This document shows positions 42,879 through 52,017 of a DNA stretch of 64,000 bases, in pieces. The DNA is from Hydrogenophaga sp. (lineage in GTDB: Bacteria; Pseudomonadota; Gammaproteobacteria; Burkholderiales; Burkholderiaceae_C). Both the position numbers and the translations under genes were made by a program. Every line of letters starts with the position of its first letter. Position 1 is the first letter of the stretch. The stretch spans positions 1-64,000 of the forward strand of contig JAUXNG010000081.1 of the NCBI GenBank assembly GCA_030682835.1, in the 5' to 3' direction. The notes under the pieces are model-generated. The model was given only the letters and a program-made list of their open reading frames with translations, did no database searches and was not told the DNA's origin.

Positions 42879-44726
42879 ATGCGCCCACCACGACACCACT
42901 CACGCTCCCGCCTGCTGCAGGCCTGCGTGTTGATCGGCTGCACGTGGGCCAGTTCGGCGGCCTGGGCGGCCCACGGCTACGCTCTCTGGGGGAATCTGAA
43001 ATACCCCGAAAACTTCACGCACTTTGGCTACGTCAACCCCGAGGCGCCCAAAGGCGGCGAACTGCGGCTGGTGAGTAATCTGCGCACCTCCACCTTCGAC
43101 AAATACAACCCGTTCACCCTGCGCGGCAGCGCACCCGCCTACCTGTCGAACCTGATGTTCGACACCTTGCTGACCGGTGCGCTGGATGAGACCGGTGCCG
43201 GCTATGGCCTGCTGGCCGAAGACGTGAGCGCGGCGCCTGATGGTCTGTCGGTCACGTTCCGGCTGCGGCCCAACGCCCGCTTCCACAACGGCGACCCGGT
43301 GCTGGCTGCCGATGTGAAGCACAGCTTCGACACCCTCATGGGGCCTTACACCTCGCCCGCCTACAAGACCATCCTGCAGGACGTGGCAGGCATCGATGTG
43401 CTGGGCGAGCGCACCGTGCGCTACCGCTTCCGCCAGGCCAACCGCGAACTGCCCCTGACGGTGGGCGGATTGCCCGTGTTCAGCCGGGCCTGGGGCGACA
43501 GCGTCGACCCCAAGACCGGCCAACGCAAGACCTTCGACCAGGTGGTGATGGACCTGCCGATCGGCAGCGGGCCCTACAAGATAGGCCCGGTGCGCTTCGG
43601 CAAAGACATCACCTACGTGCGTGATCCCAATTATTGGGCGCGCGACCTGCCGGTGCGCCGCGGCAGCGCCAATTTCGACCGCATCGTCGTCAAGATCTAC
43701 AAGGACAGCACGGCGCGGCTGGAAGCGCTGAAAGCGGGTGAGTTCGATCTCATGCGCTTCTTCTCGGCTGGCGACTGGGCCCGCCGCGTCACCGGCAAGC
43801 GCTTCGATTCCGGCGAGCTGGTCAAGGCCGAATTCACCCATCGCCTGCCCACGGGTTTCCAGAGCTATGTGCTCAACACGCGGCGGCCACCGCTCGACGA
43901 CATCCGGGTGCGCGAGGCGCTGGGCCTGGCGCTCGACTACGAGTGGATGAACCGTCAGATGTTCTACGGCGCCTACCAGCGCGTGCAGGGCCTGTTCGGC
44001 AACACCGATTGCGCTCCAACGGGCCCACCGGCGCCGGCCGAGCAGGCGCTGCTTGAACCCTGGCGCGCCCAGTTGCCTCCGGCCGCGTTCGGCCCGGTCC
44101 ATGTCCCGCCCCGCACCGACGGCGAAGATTCCTTGCGTGGCAACCTGCGCCGCGCCCAGGCCCTGCTGCGCGAGGCGGGCTGGACCGTGCAAAGCGGCCA
44201 GTTGCGCAACGCCCAGGGTCGACCGCTGGTGCTCGAATACCTGGACAGCGCCGAAACCGGCGCCCGCGTGGTCACGCCTTGGGCGCGCAACCTGGAGAAG
44301 CTGGGCATCGAATTGCGCTTTCGTCCGGTGGACTTCGCGCTGTACCAGCAGCGGCTGCGCAACTTCGATTTCGACATCATTTCCCTTGCTTATGGCGGCA
44401 CGCACAACCCGGGCACCGAATACGCCGACCTGTTCGGCAGCGAAGCCGCGAAAACCGAGGACTCGGGCAATTTCGCCGGCGTGGCCAGCCCCGCGGTCGA
44501 TGCACTGATCGCCCGCATGAGCAACGCGGCCACGCAGCCCGAGTTCCTTGCAGCCTGTCGCGCGCTGGACCGGGTGATCGGCCACAGCCATGTGCTGGTG
44601 CCCCAGTGGTCGGCCACCACGCACCGCATGGTCTACAACGCCCGCCGGCTGGCCCGCCCCGAGGCCATGCCCCCTTACGCGGCGGGCGAGACCTGGGCCA
44701 TCGACACCTGGTGGAGCAAGCCCTGA
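42879..44726 (+). CDS. yejA: Peptide ABC transporter substrate-binding protein (YejA-like)
   Basis: 615 residues from the ATG at 42879, which gives a twin-basic signal peptide (RPPRHHSRSRLLQACVLIG, cleaved about AWA-AHG). The SBP_bac_5 body has LRLVSNLRTSTFDKYNPFTL and SVTFRLRPNARFHNGDPVLA, followed by the C-terminal lobe. YejA-type proteins bind oligopeptides, including microcin C in enterobacteria. It leads the four-gene yejABEF operon. A TTG at 42840 would overlap the fabI start and is less likely. Confidence 0.92.
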   Translation: MRPPRHHSRSRLLQACVLIGCTWASSAAWAAHGYALWGNLKYPENFTHFGYVNPEAPKGGELRLVSNLRTSTFDKYNPFTLRGSAPAYLSNLMFDTLLTGALDETGAGYGLLAEDVSAAPDGLSVTFRLRPNARFHNGDPVLAADVKHSFDTLMGPYTSPAYKTILQDVAGIDVLGERTVRYRFRQANRELPLTVGGLPVFSRAWGDSVDPKTGQRKTFDQVVMDLPIGSGPYKIGPVRFGKDITYVRDPNYWARDLPVRRGSANFDRIVVKIYKDSTARLEALKAGEFDLMRFFSAGDWARRVTGKRFDSGELVKAEFTHRLPTGFQSYVLNTRRPPLDDIRVREALGLALDYEWMNRQMFYGAYQRVQGLFGNTDCAPTGPPAPAEQALLEPWRAQLPPAAFGPVHVPPRTDGEDSLRGNLRRAQALLREAGWTVQSGQLRNAQGRPLVLEYLDSAETGARVVTPWARNLEKLGIELRFRPVDFALYQQRLRNFDFDIISLAYGGTHNPGTEYADLFGSEAAKTEDSGNFAGVASPAVDALIARMSNAATQPEFLAACRALDRVIGHSHVLVPQWSATTHRMVYNARRLARPEAMPPYAAGETWAIDTWWSKP

Positions 44727-44727
44727 C

Positions 44728-45753
44728 ATGTGGGTCTACATTCTCAAGCGCCTGCTGCTCATGATCCCGACGCTGTTCGGGGTGCTGCTGCTCACCTTCG
44801 TTGTCATCCAGTTCGTGCCCGGCGGGCCGGTGGAGCAGTACCTGGCCGAGGCGCGCACGGGGCAGGGCGGGGCGGCCGAGGGCGGTTCCGTCTACCGCGG
44901 CGCGCAGGGGGTGGATCCGCAGCGGCTGGAGCAGATCAAGGCCTTGTACGGTTTCGACAAGCCGGCCCACGAGCGTTTCTTCCAGATGGTCGGACAGTTC
45001 GCCCGTTTCGACCTGGGCACCAGCTTCTTCCAGAACAAGGCCGTGTCCGAGCTGATCATTGAAAAGCTGCCCGTGTCCATCAGCCTGGGCCTGTGGACCT
45101 TTTTCATCAGTTACCTAGTGGCCGTACCGCTGGGCGTGGCGAAAGCGGTGCGGGCCGGCAGCCGCTTCGACCTCGTCACCACACTGCTGGTGCTGGTGGG
45201 CTATGCCATACCGGGCTTCGTGTTGGGCGTGGCGCTACTGGTGATCTTTGGCGGGCAACTGCAGTGGTTCCCCCTGCGCGGGCTCACCTCGTCCAACTGG
45301 GAAGAACTGAGCTGGGGTGCGCGCATCGTCGACTATCTGTGGCACATCACCTTGCCGGTCACGGCCATGGTGCTGGGCAGCTTCGCCGTGACGGCCATGC
45401 TGACAAAGAACGCGTTTCTGGAGGAAATCCGCAAACAGTACGTGATGACGGCCCGGGCCAAGGGGCTGTCCGAGCGCCAGGTGCTGTGGAAACATATTTT
45501 CCGCAACGCGCTCATTCCCATCGTCACCGGTTTCCCGGCAGCCTTCATCGGCGCCTTCTTCGCCGGTTCGCTGCTGATCGAGACCCTGTTCTCGCTGGAC
45601 GGACTGGGCCTGCTGAGCTTCGAGAGCGTGATCCGGCGCGACTACCCCGTGGTGCTGGGCACGCTGTTCCTGTTCACGCTGATCGGGCTGTTCACCAAGC
45701 TGATCTCGGACCTGTGCTACGTCTGGGTGGACCCTCGGGTGAAATATGACTAG
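44728..45753 (+). CDS. yejB: Peptide ABC transporter permease YejB
   Basis: 341 residues with six membrane helices. The start MWVYILKRLLLMIPTLFGVL and the EAA loop (ARAKGLSERQVLWKHIFRNA) are typical of DppB/YejB permeases. The ATG lies just 1 bp past the yejA stop codon. It pairs with YejE to form the inner-membrane pore. Confidence 0.95.
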   Translation: MWVYILKRLLLMIPTLFGVLLLTFVVIQFVPGGPVEQYLAEARTGQGGAAEGGSVYRGAQGVDPQRLEQIKALYGFDKPAHERFFQMVGQFARFDLGTSFFQNKAVSELIIEKLPVSISLGLWTFFISYLVAVPLGVAKAVRAGSRFDLVTTLLVLVGYAIPGFVLGVALLVIFGGQLQWFPLRGLTSSNWEELSWGARIVDYLWHITLPVTAMVLGSFAVTAMLTKNAFLEEIRKQYVMTARAKGLSERQVLWKHIFRNALIPIVTGFPAAFIGAFFAGSLLIETLFSLDGLGLLSFESVIRRDYPVVLGTLFLFTLIGLFTKLISDLCYVWVDPRVKYD

Positions 45754-45852
45754 CCCCCCTGCGCCGCTTCGCGACTTCCCCCCTGAGGGGGGACGCGCCC
45801 TGTTGCCCGGCGAAGCGGGTTCCACGGGCGCCCTGGATGAAGTGTGCTTCGC
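45754..45852. repeat. GC-rich palindromic spacer (REP-like)
   Basis: The gap between yejB and yejE is about 100 bp in an otherwise tightly packed operon. It holds CCCCCC-TGA-GGGGGG (45779-45793) with GCGCCGCTTCGCGAC before it and GGCGAAGCGGG after it. Such short GC palindromes are scattered in Comamonadaceae genomes. A similar C-run/G-run pair occurs at the start of truB (55335-55348). Confidence 0.5.
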
Positions 45853-46887
45853 ATGACCACCACCTCGCGATCCCCCTCTGGCCGCGCGTGGCAGCGCTTC
45901 AGGCGCAACCGCCTGGGCTACTGGAGCCTGCTGCTGTTCTGCGTGCTGGTGGTGGCCAGCCTGTTTGCCGAGGTGCTGTCGAATGACCGGCCGCTGATCG
46001 TGCGCTACGAGGGGCAGACTTACTTTCCGCTGGTGAAGGACTACCCCGAAACCGTGTTCGGCGGGGATTTCGAGACCGCCACCGATTACCTGGACCCGTT
46101 CATACGCGAGCAGCTCACGCGGGGCAGCAACTGGGCCGTGTATGCGCCCAACACCTACGGCCCGAAAACGCTGAACTACTTTGCCGAGTCACCCAACCCG
46201 TCGCCGCCCACCCGGGCCAACTGGCTCGGCACCGACGACCGCGGGCGCGACCTGTTGGCGCAGCTGATCTACGGCTTTCGTGTCAGCGTGCTGTTTGCGC
46301 TGGCGTTGACGGTGGTGGGTGTGCTGCTGGGCGTGGTCACCGGTGCGATCCAGGGCTTCTTTGGCGGCAAGACCGACCTGGCCTTTCAGCGCTTCATCGA
46401 GGTCTGGGGTTCCATGCCCGAGCTGTACCTGCTGATCATTTTTTCTGCCGTGTTTGCGCCCAGCATCAGCCTGCTGCTGGTGCTCCTGAGCCTGTTCGGC
46501 TGGATGGGCCTGAGCGACTATGTGAGGGCCGAATTCCTGCGCAACCGCCAGCTCGATTACGTGCGCGCCGCGCGCGCCCTGGGCCTGAGCAACGGGCAGA
46601 TCATCTGGCGCCATGTGCTGCCCAACAGCCTCACGCCGGTGGTCACCTTCCTGCCGTTCCGCATGAGCGCGGCCATTCTGGCGCTGACCTCGCTGGACTT
46701 TCTGGGCCTGGGCGTGCCGCCGGGCACGCCTTCGCTGGGTGAGCTGCTGAGCCAGGGCAAGAACAACATCGACGCCTGGTGGATTTCCATGTCCACCTTT
46801 GCCGTGCTGGTCATCACGCTGCTGCTGCTCACCTTCATGGGCGACGCGCTGCGCGACGCGCTGGACCCGAGAAAGCAGGACGCATGA
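45853..46887 (+). CDS. yejE: Peptide ABC transporter permease YejE
   Basis: 344 residues. An N-terminal RFRRNRLGYWSLLLF membrane segment is followed by a ~100-residue periplasmic insert (NDRPLIVRYEGQTYFPLVKD) characteristic of YejE, then NWLGTDDRGRDLLAQLIYG and five more helices with the EAA loop (RAARALGLSNGQIIWRHVLP). The stop overlaps the yejF start (ATGA). Confidence 0.95.
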   Translation: MTTTSRSPSGRAWQRFRRNRLGYWSLLLFCVLVVASLFAEVLSNDRPLIVRYEGQTYFPLVKDYPETVFGGDFETATDYLDPFIREQLTRGSNWAVYAPNTYGPKTLNYFAESPNPSPPTRANWLGTDDRGRDLLAQLIYGFRVSVLFALALTVVGVLLGVVTGAIQGFFGGKTDLAFQRFIEVWGSMPELYLLIIFSAVFAPSISLLLVLLSLFGWMGLSDYVRAEFLRNRQLDYVRAARALGLSNGQIIWRHVLPNSLTPVVTFLPFRMSAAILALTSLDFLGLGVPPGTPSLGELLSQGKNNIDAWWISMSTFAVLVITLLLLTFMGDALRDALDPRKQDA

Positions 46888-48500
46888 GCGCACCCTTGAA
46901 CGCACTGCTGGACGTTCGCGGCCTGCGTGTGGCCTTTGGCGGCCAGGCCGTGGTGCACGGCATCGACTTCTCCATTCAGGCCGGCGAAAAGCTGGCGCTG
47001 GTGGGTGAATCGGGCTCCGGCAAGACGGTCTCGGCCTTGTCGCTGCTGCGCCTCGTGCACAACGCCGAGGTCAGCGGCACGGCCCTGCTGCAGGGGCGCG
47101 ACCTGCTGAAGATGAGCGAACACCAGCTGCGCGGCGTGCGCGGTGACGACGTCGCCATCATCTTCCAGGAGCCCATGTCCGCCCTCAATCCGCTCTACAC
47201 CGTGGGCGACCAGATCGGGGAGGTGCTGCAGCTGAAGAAAGGCCTGTCGCAGGCGCAGGCCCGGGCGGCCACGGTGGAGCTGCTCGCCTCGACCGGCATT
47301 CCCGAGCCCGCCCGCCGCGCCGGTGCCTTCCCGCACCAGCTCAGTGGCGGCCAGCGCCAGCGCGCCATGATTGCGATGGCCCTTGCCAGCCAGCCGAAGC
47401 TGCTGCTGGCCGATGAGCCGACCACGGCGCTGGATGTGAGCCTGCGCGGCCAGATCCTCGACCTGCTGTCGGACCTGCAGCGCCAGCACGGCATGGCCGT
47501 GCTGCTCATCACGCACGACCTCAACCTGGTGCGCCGTTTTGCCGACCGCGTGGCCGTGATGGAACGCGGTCATCTGGTGGAGCAGGGCACGGTGACCGAT
47601 GTGTTCGCCGCGCCAAGCCATCCCTATACACGGAAACTCCTGGCCAGCAAGCCCGAGCGGCATCTGGTGGAAGCCCCTGGCTCGGCTGATGCCGCCGTGC
47701 CGGTGCTGCAGGCGCGGGCGCTGCGTGTGAGCTACCCGGTGCCCCTGCCCGGCCTGAAAGGGTGGTTCCGCAAGGGTGAATACGTCGCGGTGCAGGGCGC
47801 CGACATGGACCTGCCGCCAGGGCAGACCCTGGGCGTGATCGGCGAGTCGGGCTCCGGCAAATCCACCCTGGCACTGGCCGCGCTGGGCCTGCTGCCGCAC
47901 CAGGGACAGCTGAGCGTGACCGGCACCGACTGGCGTCAGGCGGCGCAAAACGGCAGTGCCCGCGCCCTGCGCCAGCGCATCCAGGTCGTGTTCCAGGACC
48001 CGTTTTCGTCCCTGTCACCCCGCATGACGGTGGAGCAGATCGTGGGCGAGGGCCTGCTGGTGCATGAGCCCGGCCTGGCCGTGCCACAGCGCCGGGAACG
48101 GGTGGTGGCCGCGCTGGCCGATGTGGGCCTGATCCAGGACCCCGCGCAGGGCGGCGACTGGCTGCAGCGCTATCCCCATGAGTTTTCCGGTGGGCAACGC
48201 CAGCGCCTGGCCATTGCCCGAGCACTCATCGTGGGCCCGCAGGTGCTGGTGCTGGACGAGCCCACGAGTGCGCTGGACGTGACGGTACAGAAACAGGTGC
48301 TCGCCCTGCTGCAGCGCCTGCAGCGTGAGCGTGGCCTGAGCTACCTGCTCATCACCCACGACGTGGACGTCATCCGTGCCATGGCCCACACCGTGCTGGT
48401 GATGAAAGACGGGCAGGTCCTGGAACACGGCCCGGTCGACCAGGTGCTGCTTTCGCCCGCCCACCCCTACACCCGCACACTGGTTCAGGCGGCGGCCTGA
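46884..48500 (+). CDS. yejF: Duplicated-ATPase subunit YejF of the peptide ABC transporter
   Basis: 538 residues holding two ABC ATPase domains. The first has Walker A GESGSGKT near residue 43 and LSGGQRQRA; the second has GESGSGKS near 320 and FSGGQRQRLAIAR. Both have an intact Walker B (LLADEPTTALD, VLDEPTSALD). It powers uptake through YejB-YejE. The start is coupled to yejE by ATGA. Confidence 0.96.
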   Translation: MSAPLNALLDVRGLRVAFGGQAVVHGIDFSIQAGEKLALVGESGSGKTVSALSLLRLVHNAEVSGTALLQGRDLLKMSEHQLRGVRGDDVAIIFQEPMSALNPLYTVGDQIGEVLQLKKGLSQAQARAATVELLASTGIPEPARRAGAFPHQLSGGQRQRAMIAMALASQPKLLLADEPTTALDVSLRGQILDLLSDLQRQHGMAVLLITHDLNLVRRFADRVAVMERGHLVEQGTVTDVFAAPSHPYTRKLLASKPERHLVEAPGSADAAVPVLQARALRVSYPVPLPGLKGWFRKGEYVAVQGADMDLPPGQTLGVIGESGSGKSTLALAALGLLPHQGQLSVTGTDWRQAAQNGSARALRQRIQVVFQDPFSSLSPRMTVEQIVGEGLLVHEPGLAVPQRRERVVAALADVGLIQDPAQGGDWLQRYPHEFSGGQRQRLAIARALIVGPQVLVLDEPTSALDVTVQKQVLALLQRLQRERGLSYLLITHDVDVIRAMAHTVLVMKDGQVLEHGPVDQVLLSPAHPYTRTLVQAAA

Positions 48501-48538
48501 GTCCTTCTCACGCCCCTTGGTGGGCGGCCGGGCTATGC

Positions 48539-48629
48539 TTGACATTTGTCAACCGACCTTCAGGCGGCGGCAGGTATAAAACCTGCTGCCCTTCCGACAA
48601 CCTGAGGCGGGCTACTCCATCGCCTCAGG
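48539..48629. promoter_or_regulatory. Leader with palindrome and two hairpins
   Basis: The gap before the DUF2189-like gene holds TTGACATTTGTCAA (48539-48552, perfect 6-bp arms containing a consensus -35), a GCAGGT-ATAAA-ACCTGC hairpin, and CCTGAGGCG / CGCCTCAGG (48601-48609 with 48621-48629) ending 9 bp before the ATG. No U-run follows the last stem, so it is not a simple terminator and would sit next to the ribosome-binding site. A regulatory leader is possible. Confidence 0.35.
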
Positions 48630-48638
48630 ATCTCTTGC

Positions 48639-49427
48639 ATGAACGTCCGGACTTCTTCATCTCCCCCTGTTCCCGTCACGCTGTCGTCACCCCTGAGGTG
48701 GCTGGCACTGGGCTGGGCGGATCTGCGCCGCAACCCGGTCCCGGGGCTGCTGCACGGCGCCCTGCTCACCTTGTTCGGCTGGGTGCTGCTGTGGGCCGCG
48801 CGCGATGAATTCTGGCTGCTGGCCGGGGCGTTTTCCGGCTTCCTCATCGTTGCACCTATCCTGGCCACCGGGCTCTACCACGTCAGCCGCGCCTGCAACA
48901 GCGGCCGCTGCGTGGGCATGGGCGAAGTGGTGAAGCTGTGGCGTTCCGGTGACGGACGGCTGGTCCGCTTTGGCCTGCTCCTGGGTCTGGCGGGCACGGG
49001 CTGGGTGCTCACTTCGGCCGGTCTGATCACGCTGTGGTCCCCCGAGCCGATCCACAAGCCGCTGGATTTTTTGCGTCATGTGGTGCTGGTGCGCGAGCTG
49101 GGCCTGTTTGAAATCTGGCTCTTGCTGGGTGCACTGCTGGCGGCACCGGTGTTCGCATCCACCGTGGTGGCGCTGCCGATGCTGGTCGACACGTCTGTTC
49201 CCGTGAGCATGGCTGTGGCCGAAAGCTGGCGCGCCGTGGCCAACCATCCCGCACCCATGGCCCTCTGGGCGGTGGTGATCAGCGTGCTGGCCACCGTGGG
49301 CATGCTCACCGCGCTGCTGGGCCTCATCGTCCTGATTCCCATCATTGCCCACGCCAGCTGGCATGCCTACTGCGATCTTGTCCGCCGACCGGCGTCCGGT
49401 TCGTCGTCTTTGGGGCAACCGGCCTGA
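48639..49427 (+). CDS. DUF2189-type (BPSS1780 family) membrane protein
   Basis: 262 residues with about six membrane helices (roughly 38-55, 60-80, 110-135, 150-180, 200-225 and 225-245). The N-terminus LRWLALGWADLRRNPVPGLL and YHVSRACNSGR match the DUF2189 pattern of betaproteobacterial membrane proteins. The function is unknown. Confidence 0.75.
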   Translation: MNVRTSSSPPVPVTLSSPLRWLALGWADLRRNPVPGLLHGALLTLFGWVLLWAARDEFWLLAGAFSGFLIVAPILATGLYHVSRACNSGRCVGMGEVVKLWRSGDGRLVRFGLLLGLAGTGWVLTSAGLITLWSPEPIHKPLDFLRHVVLVRELGLFEIWLLLGALLAAPVFASTVVALPMLVDTSVPVSMAVAESWRAVANHPAPMALWAVVISVLATVGMLTALLGLIVLIPIIAHASWHAYCDLVRRPASGSSSLGQPA

Positions 49428-49443
49428 GCCGACCATTTCTCTC

Positions 49444-49665
49444 ATGGAAACCACCCTTTTTGGCTACACCGAGGGCCAGATTGCCCAGTTCGGACTCACC
49501 TTCGGGGTTGGTGCGTTTGTTCTGTACATGCTCTTCATCGTGCTCAACCTTGCACTGGAATCCAAGGCTGGGAAGTTCGGCACCTTCATTCTTTTTCTGG
49601 TCTTGTCCTTCGGCATGCTCGGTTTTCTGGCCAAGAACCTCATTCAGTGGGCGTTGGGTATCTGA
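49444..49665 (+). CDS. DUF2788-like small membrane protein
   Basis: 73 residues, two membrane helices (about 15-37 and 44-66) with ALESKAGKFGT between. Length and pattern match DUF2788 proteins. The function is unknown. It starts 17 bp after the preceding gene and is probably co-transcribed. Confidence 0.75.
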   Translation: METTLFGYTEGQIAQFGLTFGVGAFVLYMLFIVLNLALESKAGKFGTFILFLVLSFGMLGFLAKNLIQWALGI

Positions 49666-49702
49666 AATAGGCTCTGGCGCCCACTTCAGGCTGCATTCAT
49701 AC

Positions 49703-49732
49703 TTGCGGACGGGGCGTTAGACGCAGTACAAT
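49703..49732 (+). promoter_or_regulatory. Sigma-70-type promoter of the rimP-nusA-infB operon
   Basis: A -35-like TTGCGG (49703-49708) and a -10 TACAAT (49727-49732) are separated by 18 bp. They lie ~100 bp upstream of rimP and just before the leader hairpin at 49748. Confidence 0.55.
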
Positions 49733-49747
49733 GCCTGCTTCACGACC

Positions 49748-49780
49748 AAATGGGCGGGTTACTACCGGCCCATTTTTTTT
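49748..49780 (+). terminator. Terminator-like hairpin in the rimP leader (candidate attenuator)
   Basis: AAATGGGC / GCCCATTT (49748-49755 with 49768-49775) forms a perfect 8-bp stem around a 12-nt loop and is followed by five more T. It lies between the predicted operon promoter and rimP (start 49832). It therefore either ends upstream transcription or attenuates the operon, whose NusA product itself acts at such hairpins. Confidence 0.7.
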
Positions 49781-49831
49781 GGCCGAACGCTTTTACCCCC
49801 ACGCAAACCCTTAGGGCAGATACCACACACG

Positions 49832-50419
49832 ATGGCCTGGCAAGAAACCGTAGAGCAAACCGTCACCGGACTGGGTTTTGACCTCGTGGACCTCGAACGT
49901 TCCGCGGGCGGTTTGATTCGGGTCACCATTGACCACCCGTGGGCGCCGCCGGCCGAAGGGCAAGAGGCAGTCGAGCGATTCGTGACGGTCGAAGACTGTG
50001 AAAAGATCACCCGGCAATTGCAGTACCTGCTGGAGGTCGAGGGTCTGGAATATCGCCGGCTGGAAGTGGGCTCGCCGGGTATTGACCGGCCGCTGCGGCG
50101 CGAGGTCGACTACATCCGCTTCGAGGGGCAGATGGTGGACATCACCCTGAAGGCGCCGATTGGCGTCACCGGTGCTGAAGTGGCGGCCAATCGCAAGAAA
50201 TTTCGCGGCACGCTGGAGCGGGCCGAAGACGGTGTTCAGTGGCAGGTGGTCTGGAGCGATGCGCCCGAGACCAAGCCCGGGCAGCGTGTGAGCAAGAAGC
50301 GGGTGCCGCCACCGTTGCAGGCGCTCTGCTTCACGCTGGCCGATGTCCAGCAGGCGCGCCTGGCGCCAATTGTGAATTTCAAGGGCCGGCAGGTCCCGGA
50401 TGCTGCAAATCCCGATTGA
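49832..50419 (+). CDS. rimP: Ribosome maturation factor RimP
   Basis: 195 residues. It has the N-terminal KH-like domain with [12 protein letters not shown] (key family block, written [12 protein letters not shown] here) and a C-terminal SH3-like barrel; a short insertion ([16 protein letters not shown]) precedes the last strand. RimP is needed for 30S subunit maturation. It is first in the rimP-nusA-infB operon. Confidence 0.95.
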   Translation: MAWQETVEQTVTGLGFDLVDLERSAGGLIRVTIDHPWAPPAEGQEAVERFVTVEDCEKITRQLQYLLEVEGLEYRRLEVGSPGIDRPLRREVDYIRFEGQMVDITLKAPIGVTGAEVAANRKKFRGTLERAEDGVQWQVVWSDAPETKPGQRVSKKRVPPPLQALCFTLADVQQARLAPIVNFKGRQVPDAANPD

Positions 50420-50487
50420 TTCGCAGCTTCGCGCAAACGAATGAAAAGAACTGTTTTGAAAAAGATATCCGGAAAGGTGGGCGAGTA

Positions 50488-51987
50488 ATGAACCGCGAAA
50501 TGTTGATGCTGATTGATGCCATCTCACGCGAGAAGAACGTCGAGCGCGACGTGGTCCTCGGCGCGGTCGAGCTGGCGCTGGCCTCGGCCACCAAGAAACT
50601 CTACAAGGGCGAGGTCGACATCCGCGTGGCCATGGACCCGGACACCGGAGCGTATGAGACCTTCCGCCGCTGGCTCGTGGTGCCTGACGAGGCCGGCCTG
50701 CAGAACCCGGATGCTGAAGAGCTGCTGACCGATGCGCGCGAGGAGCTCGCCGACATCGAAGAGGGCGACTTCATCGAGAAGCCGGTGGAGAGTGTGCCCA
50801 TCGGTCGCATTGGCGCCATGGCGGCCAAGCAGGTCATCCTGCAGAAAATCCGTGATGCCGAGCGCGAGATGCTGCTGAACGATTTCATGTCGCGCGGCGA
50901 CAAGATCTTCGTCGGCACTGTCAAGCGCATGGACAAGGGCGATCTGATCGTGGAGAGCGGCCGCGTCGAAGGTCGCCTCAAGCGAAGCGAGATGATCCCC
51001 AAGGAAAACTTCCGCACCGGCGACCGCGTGCGCGCCATGATCATGGAAGTGGACCTGACGCTGCGTGGCGCGCCCATCCTGCTGTCGCGCTCCGCGCCTT
51101 CGTTCATGGTCGAGCTGTTCCGTCAGGAAGTGCCCGAGATCGAGCAGGGTCTGCTGGAAATCAAGGCCTGCGCCCGGGATCCCGGTTCGCGCGCCAAGAT
51201 CGCGGTGCAGACCTATGACAAGCGTGTCGACCCCATCGGTACCTGCGTGGGCGTGCGCGGATCGCGCGTCAACGGCGTGACCAACGAACTGGCTGGCGAG
51301 CGCGTGGACATCGTACTGTGGAGCGAAGACCCGGCCCAGTTCGTGATTGGCGCACTGGCACCCGCCAACGTGCAGTCGATCGTGGTGGACGAAGAGCGCC
51401 ACGCCATGGACGTGGTTGTCGACGAAGAAAACCTCGCCATTGCCATCGGGCGCGGCGGCCAGAACGTGCGCCTCGCGGCCGAGCTGACCGGCTGGCGCAT
51501 CAATATCATGACGGCCGACGAATCGGCCCAGAAGCAGGCTGAAGAGGCCGACGGCATCCGCAAGGTCTTCATGGCCAAGCTGGACGTTGACCAGGAAATC
51601 GCCGACATCCTCATCGAAGAAGGCTTCACCAGCCTCGAAGAGGTGGCCTATGTGCCGCTGCAGGAAATGCTCGAGATCGAATCGTTTGACGAAGACACGG
51701 TCAATGAGCTGCGCACCCGCGCCAAGGATGCCTTGCTGACGATGGAAATCGCCCGCGAAGAGAGTGTCGAAGAAGTGTCGCAGGACCTGCGCGACCTTGA
51801 TGGCGTGACACAGGAGCTGGTGGCCAAGCTGGCTGACGGCGGCATCCACACCCGCGACGAGCTGGCCGCTCTGGCCACCGACGAGTTGACCGACATCACC
51901 GGACAGACGCCTGAAGAGGCTACCGCGCTGATCATGCTGGCCCGCGCTCACTGGTTTTCCGGTGACGAAGCGCAACCCACGACCTGA
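50488..51987 (+). CDS. nusA: Transcription termination/antitermination factor NusA
   Basis: 499 residues from the ATG at 50488 after GGAAAGG. Domain order is an N-terminal RNAP-binding domain ([20 protein letters not shown]), S1 (about 135-200), two KH domains ([32 protein letters not shown]) and two C-terminal acidic repeats (about 370-490), the full proteobacterial form. It binds RNA polymerase in pausing, termination and rRNA antitermination. Confidence 0.97.
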   Translation: MNREMLMLIDAISREKNVERDVVLGAVELALASATKKLYKGEVDIRVAMDPDTGAYETFRRWLVVPDEAGLQNPDAEELLTDAREELADIEEGDFIEKPVESVPIGRIGAMAAKQVILQKIRDAEREMLLNDFMSRGDKIFVGTVKRMDKGDLIVESGRVEGRLKRSEMIPKENFRTGDRVRAMIMEVDLTLRGAPILLSRSAPSFMVELFRQEVPEIEQGLLEIKACARDPGSRAKIAVQTYDKRVDPIGTCVGVRGSRVNGVTNELAGERVDIVLWSEDPAQFVIGALAPANVQSIVVDEERHAMDVVVDEENLAIAIGRGGQNVRLAAELTGWRINIMTADESAQKQAEEADGIRKVFMAKLDVDQEIADILIEEGFTSLEEVAYVPLQEMLEIESFDEDTVNELRTRAKDALLTMEIAREESVEEVSQDLRDLDGVTQELVAKLADGGIHTRDELAALATDELTDITGQTPEEATALIMLARAHWFSGDEAQPTT

Positions 51988-52017
51988 CAGCGGAGGCCCC
52001 AGCGGAGAAAAGAACCT

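Noticed and set aside
42900..44729. 609-codon open frame on the minus strand
   Set aside because: Antisense shadow of the yejA-like gene in GC-rich DNA, with no recognisable motifs.
46557..47948. 463-codon open frame on the minus strand
   Set aside because: Antisense to yejE and yejF, with no family resemblance.
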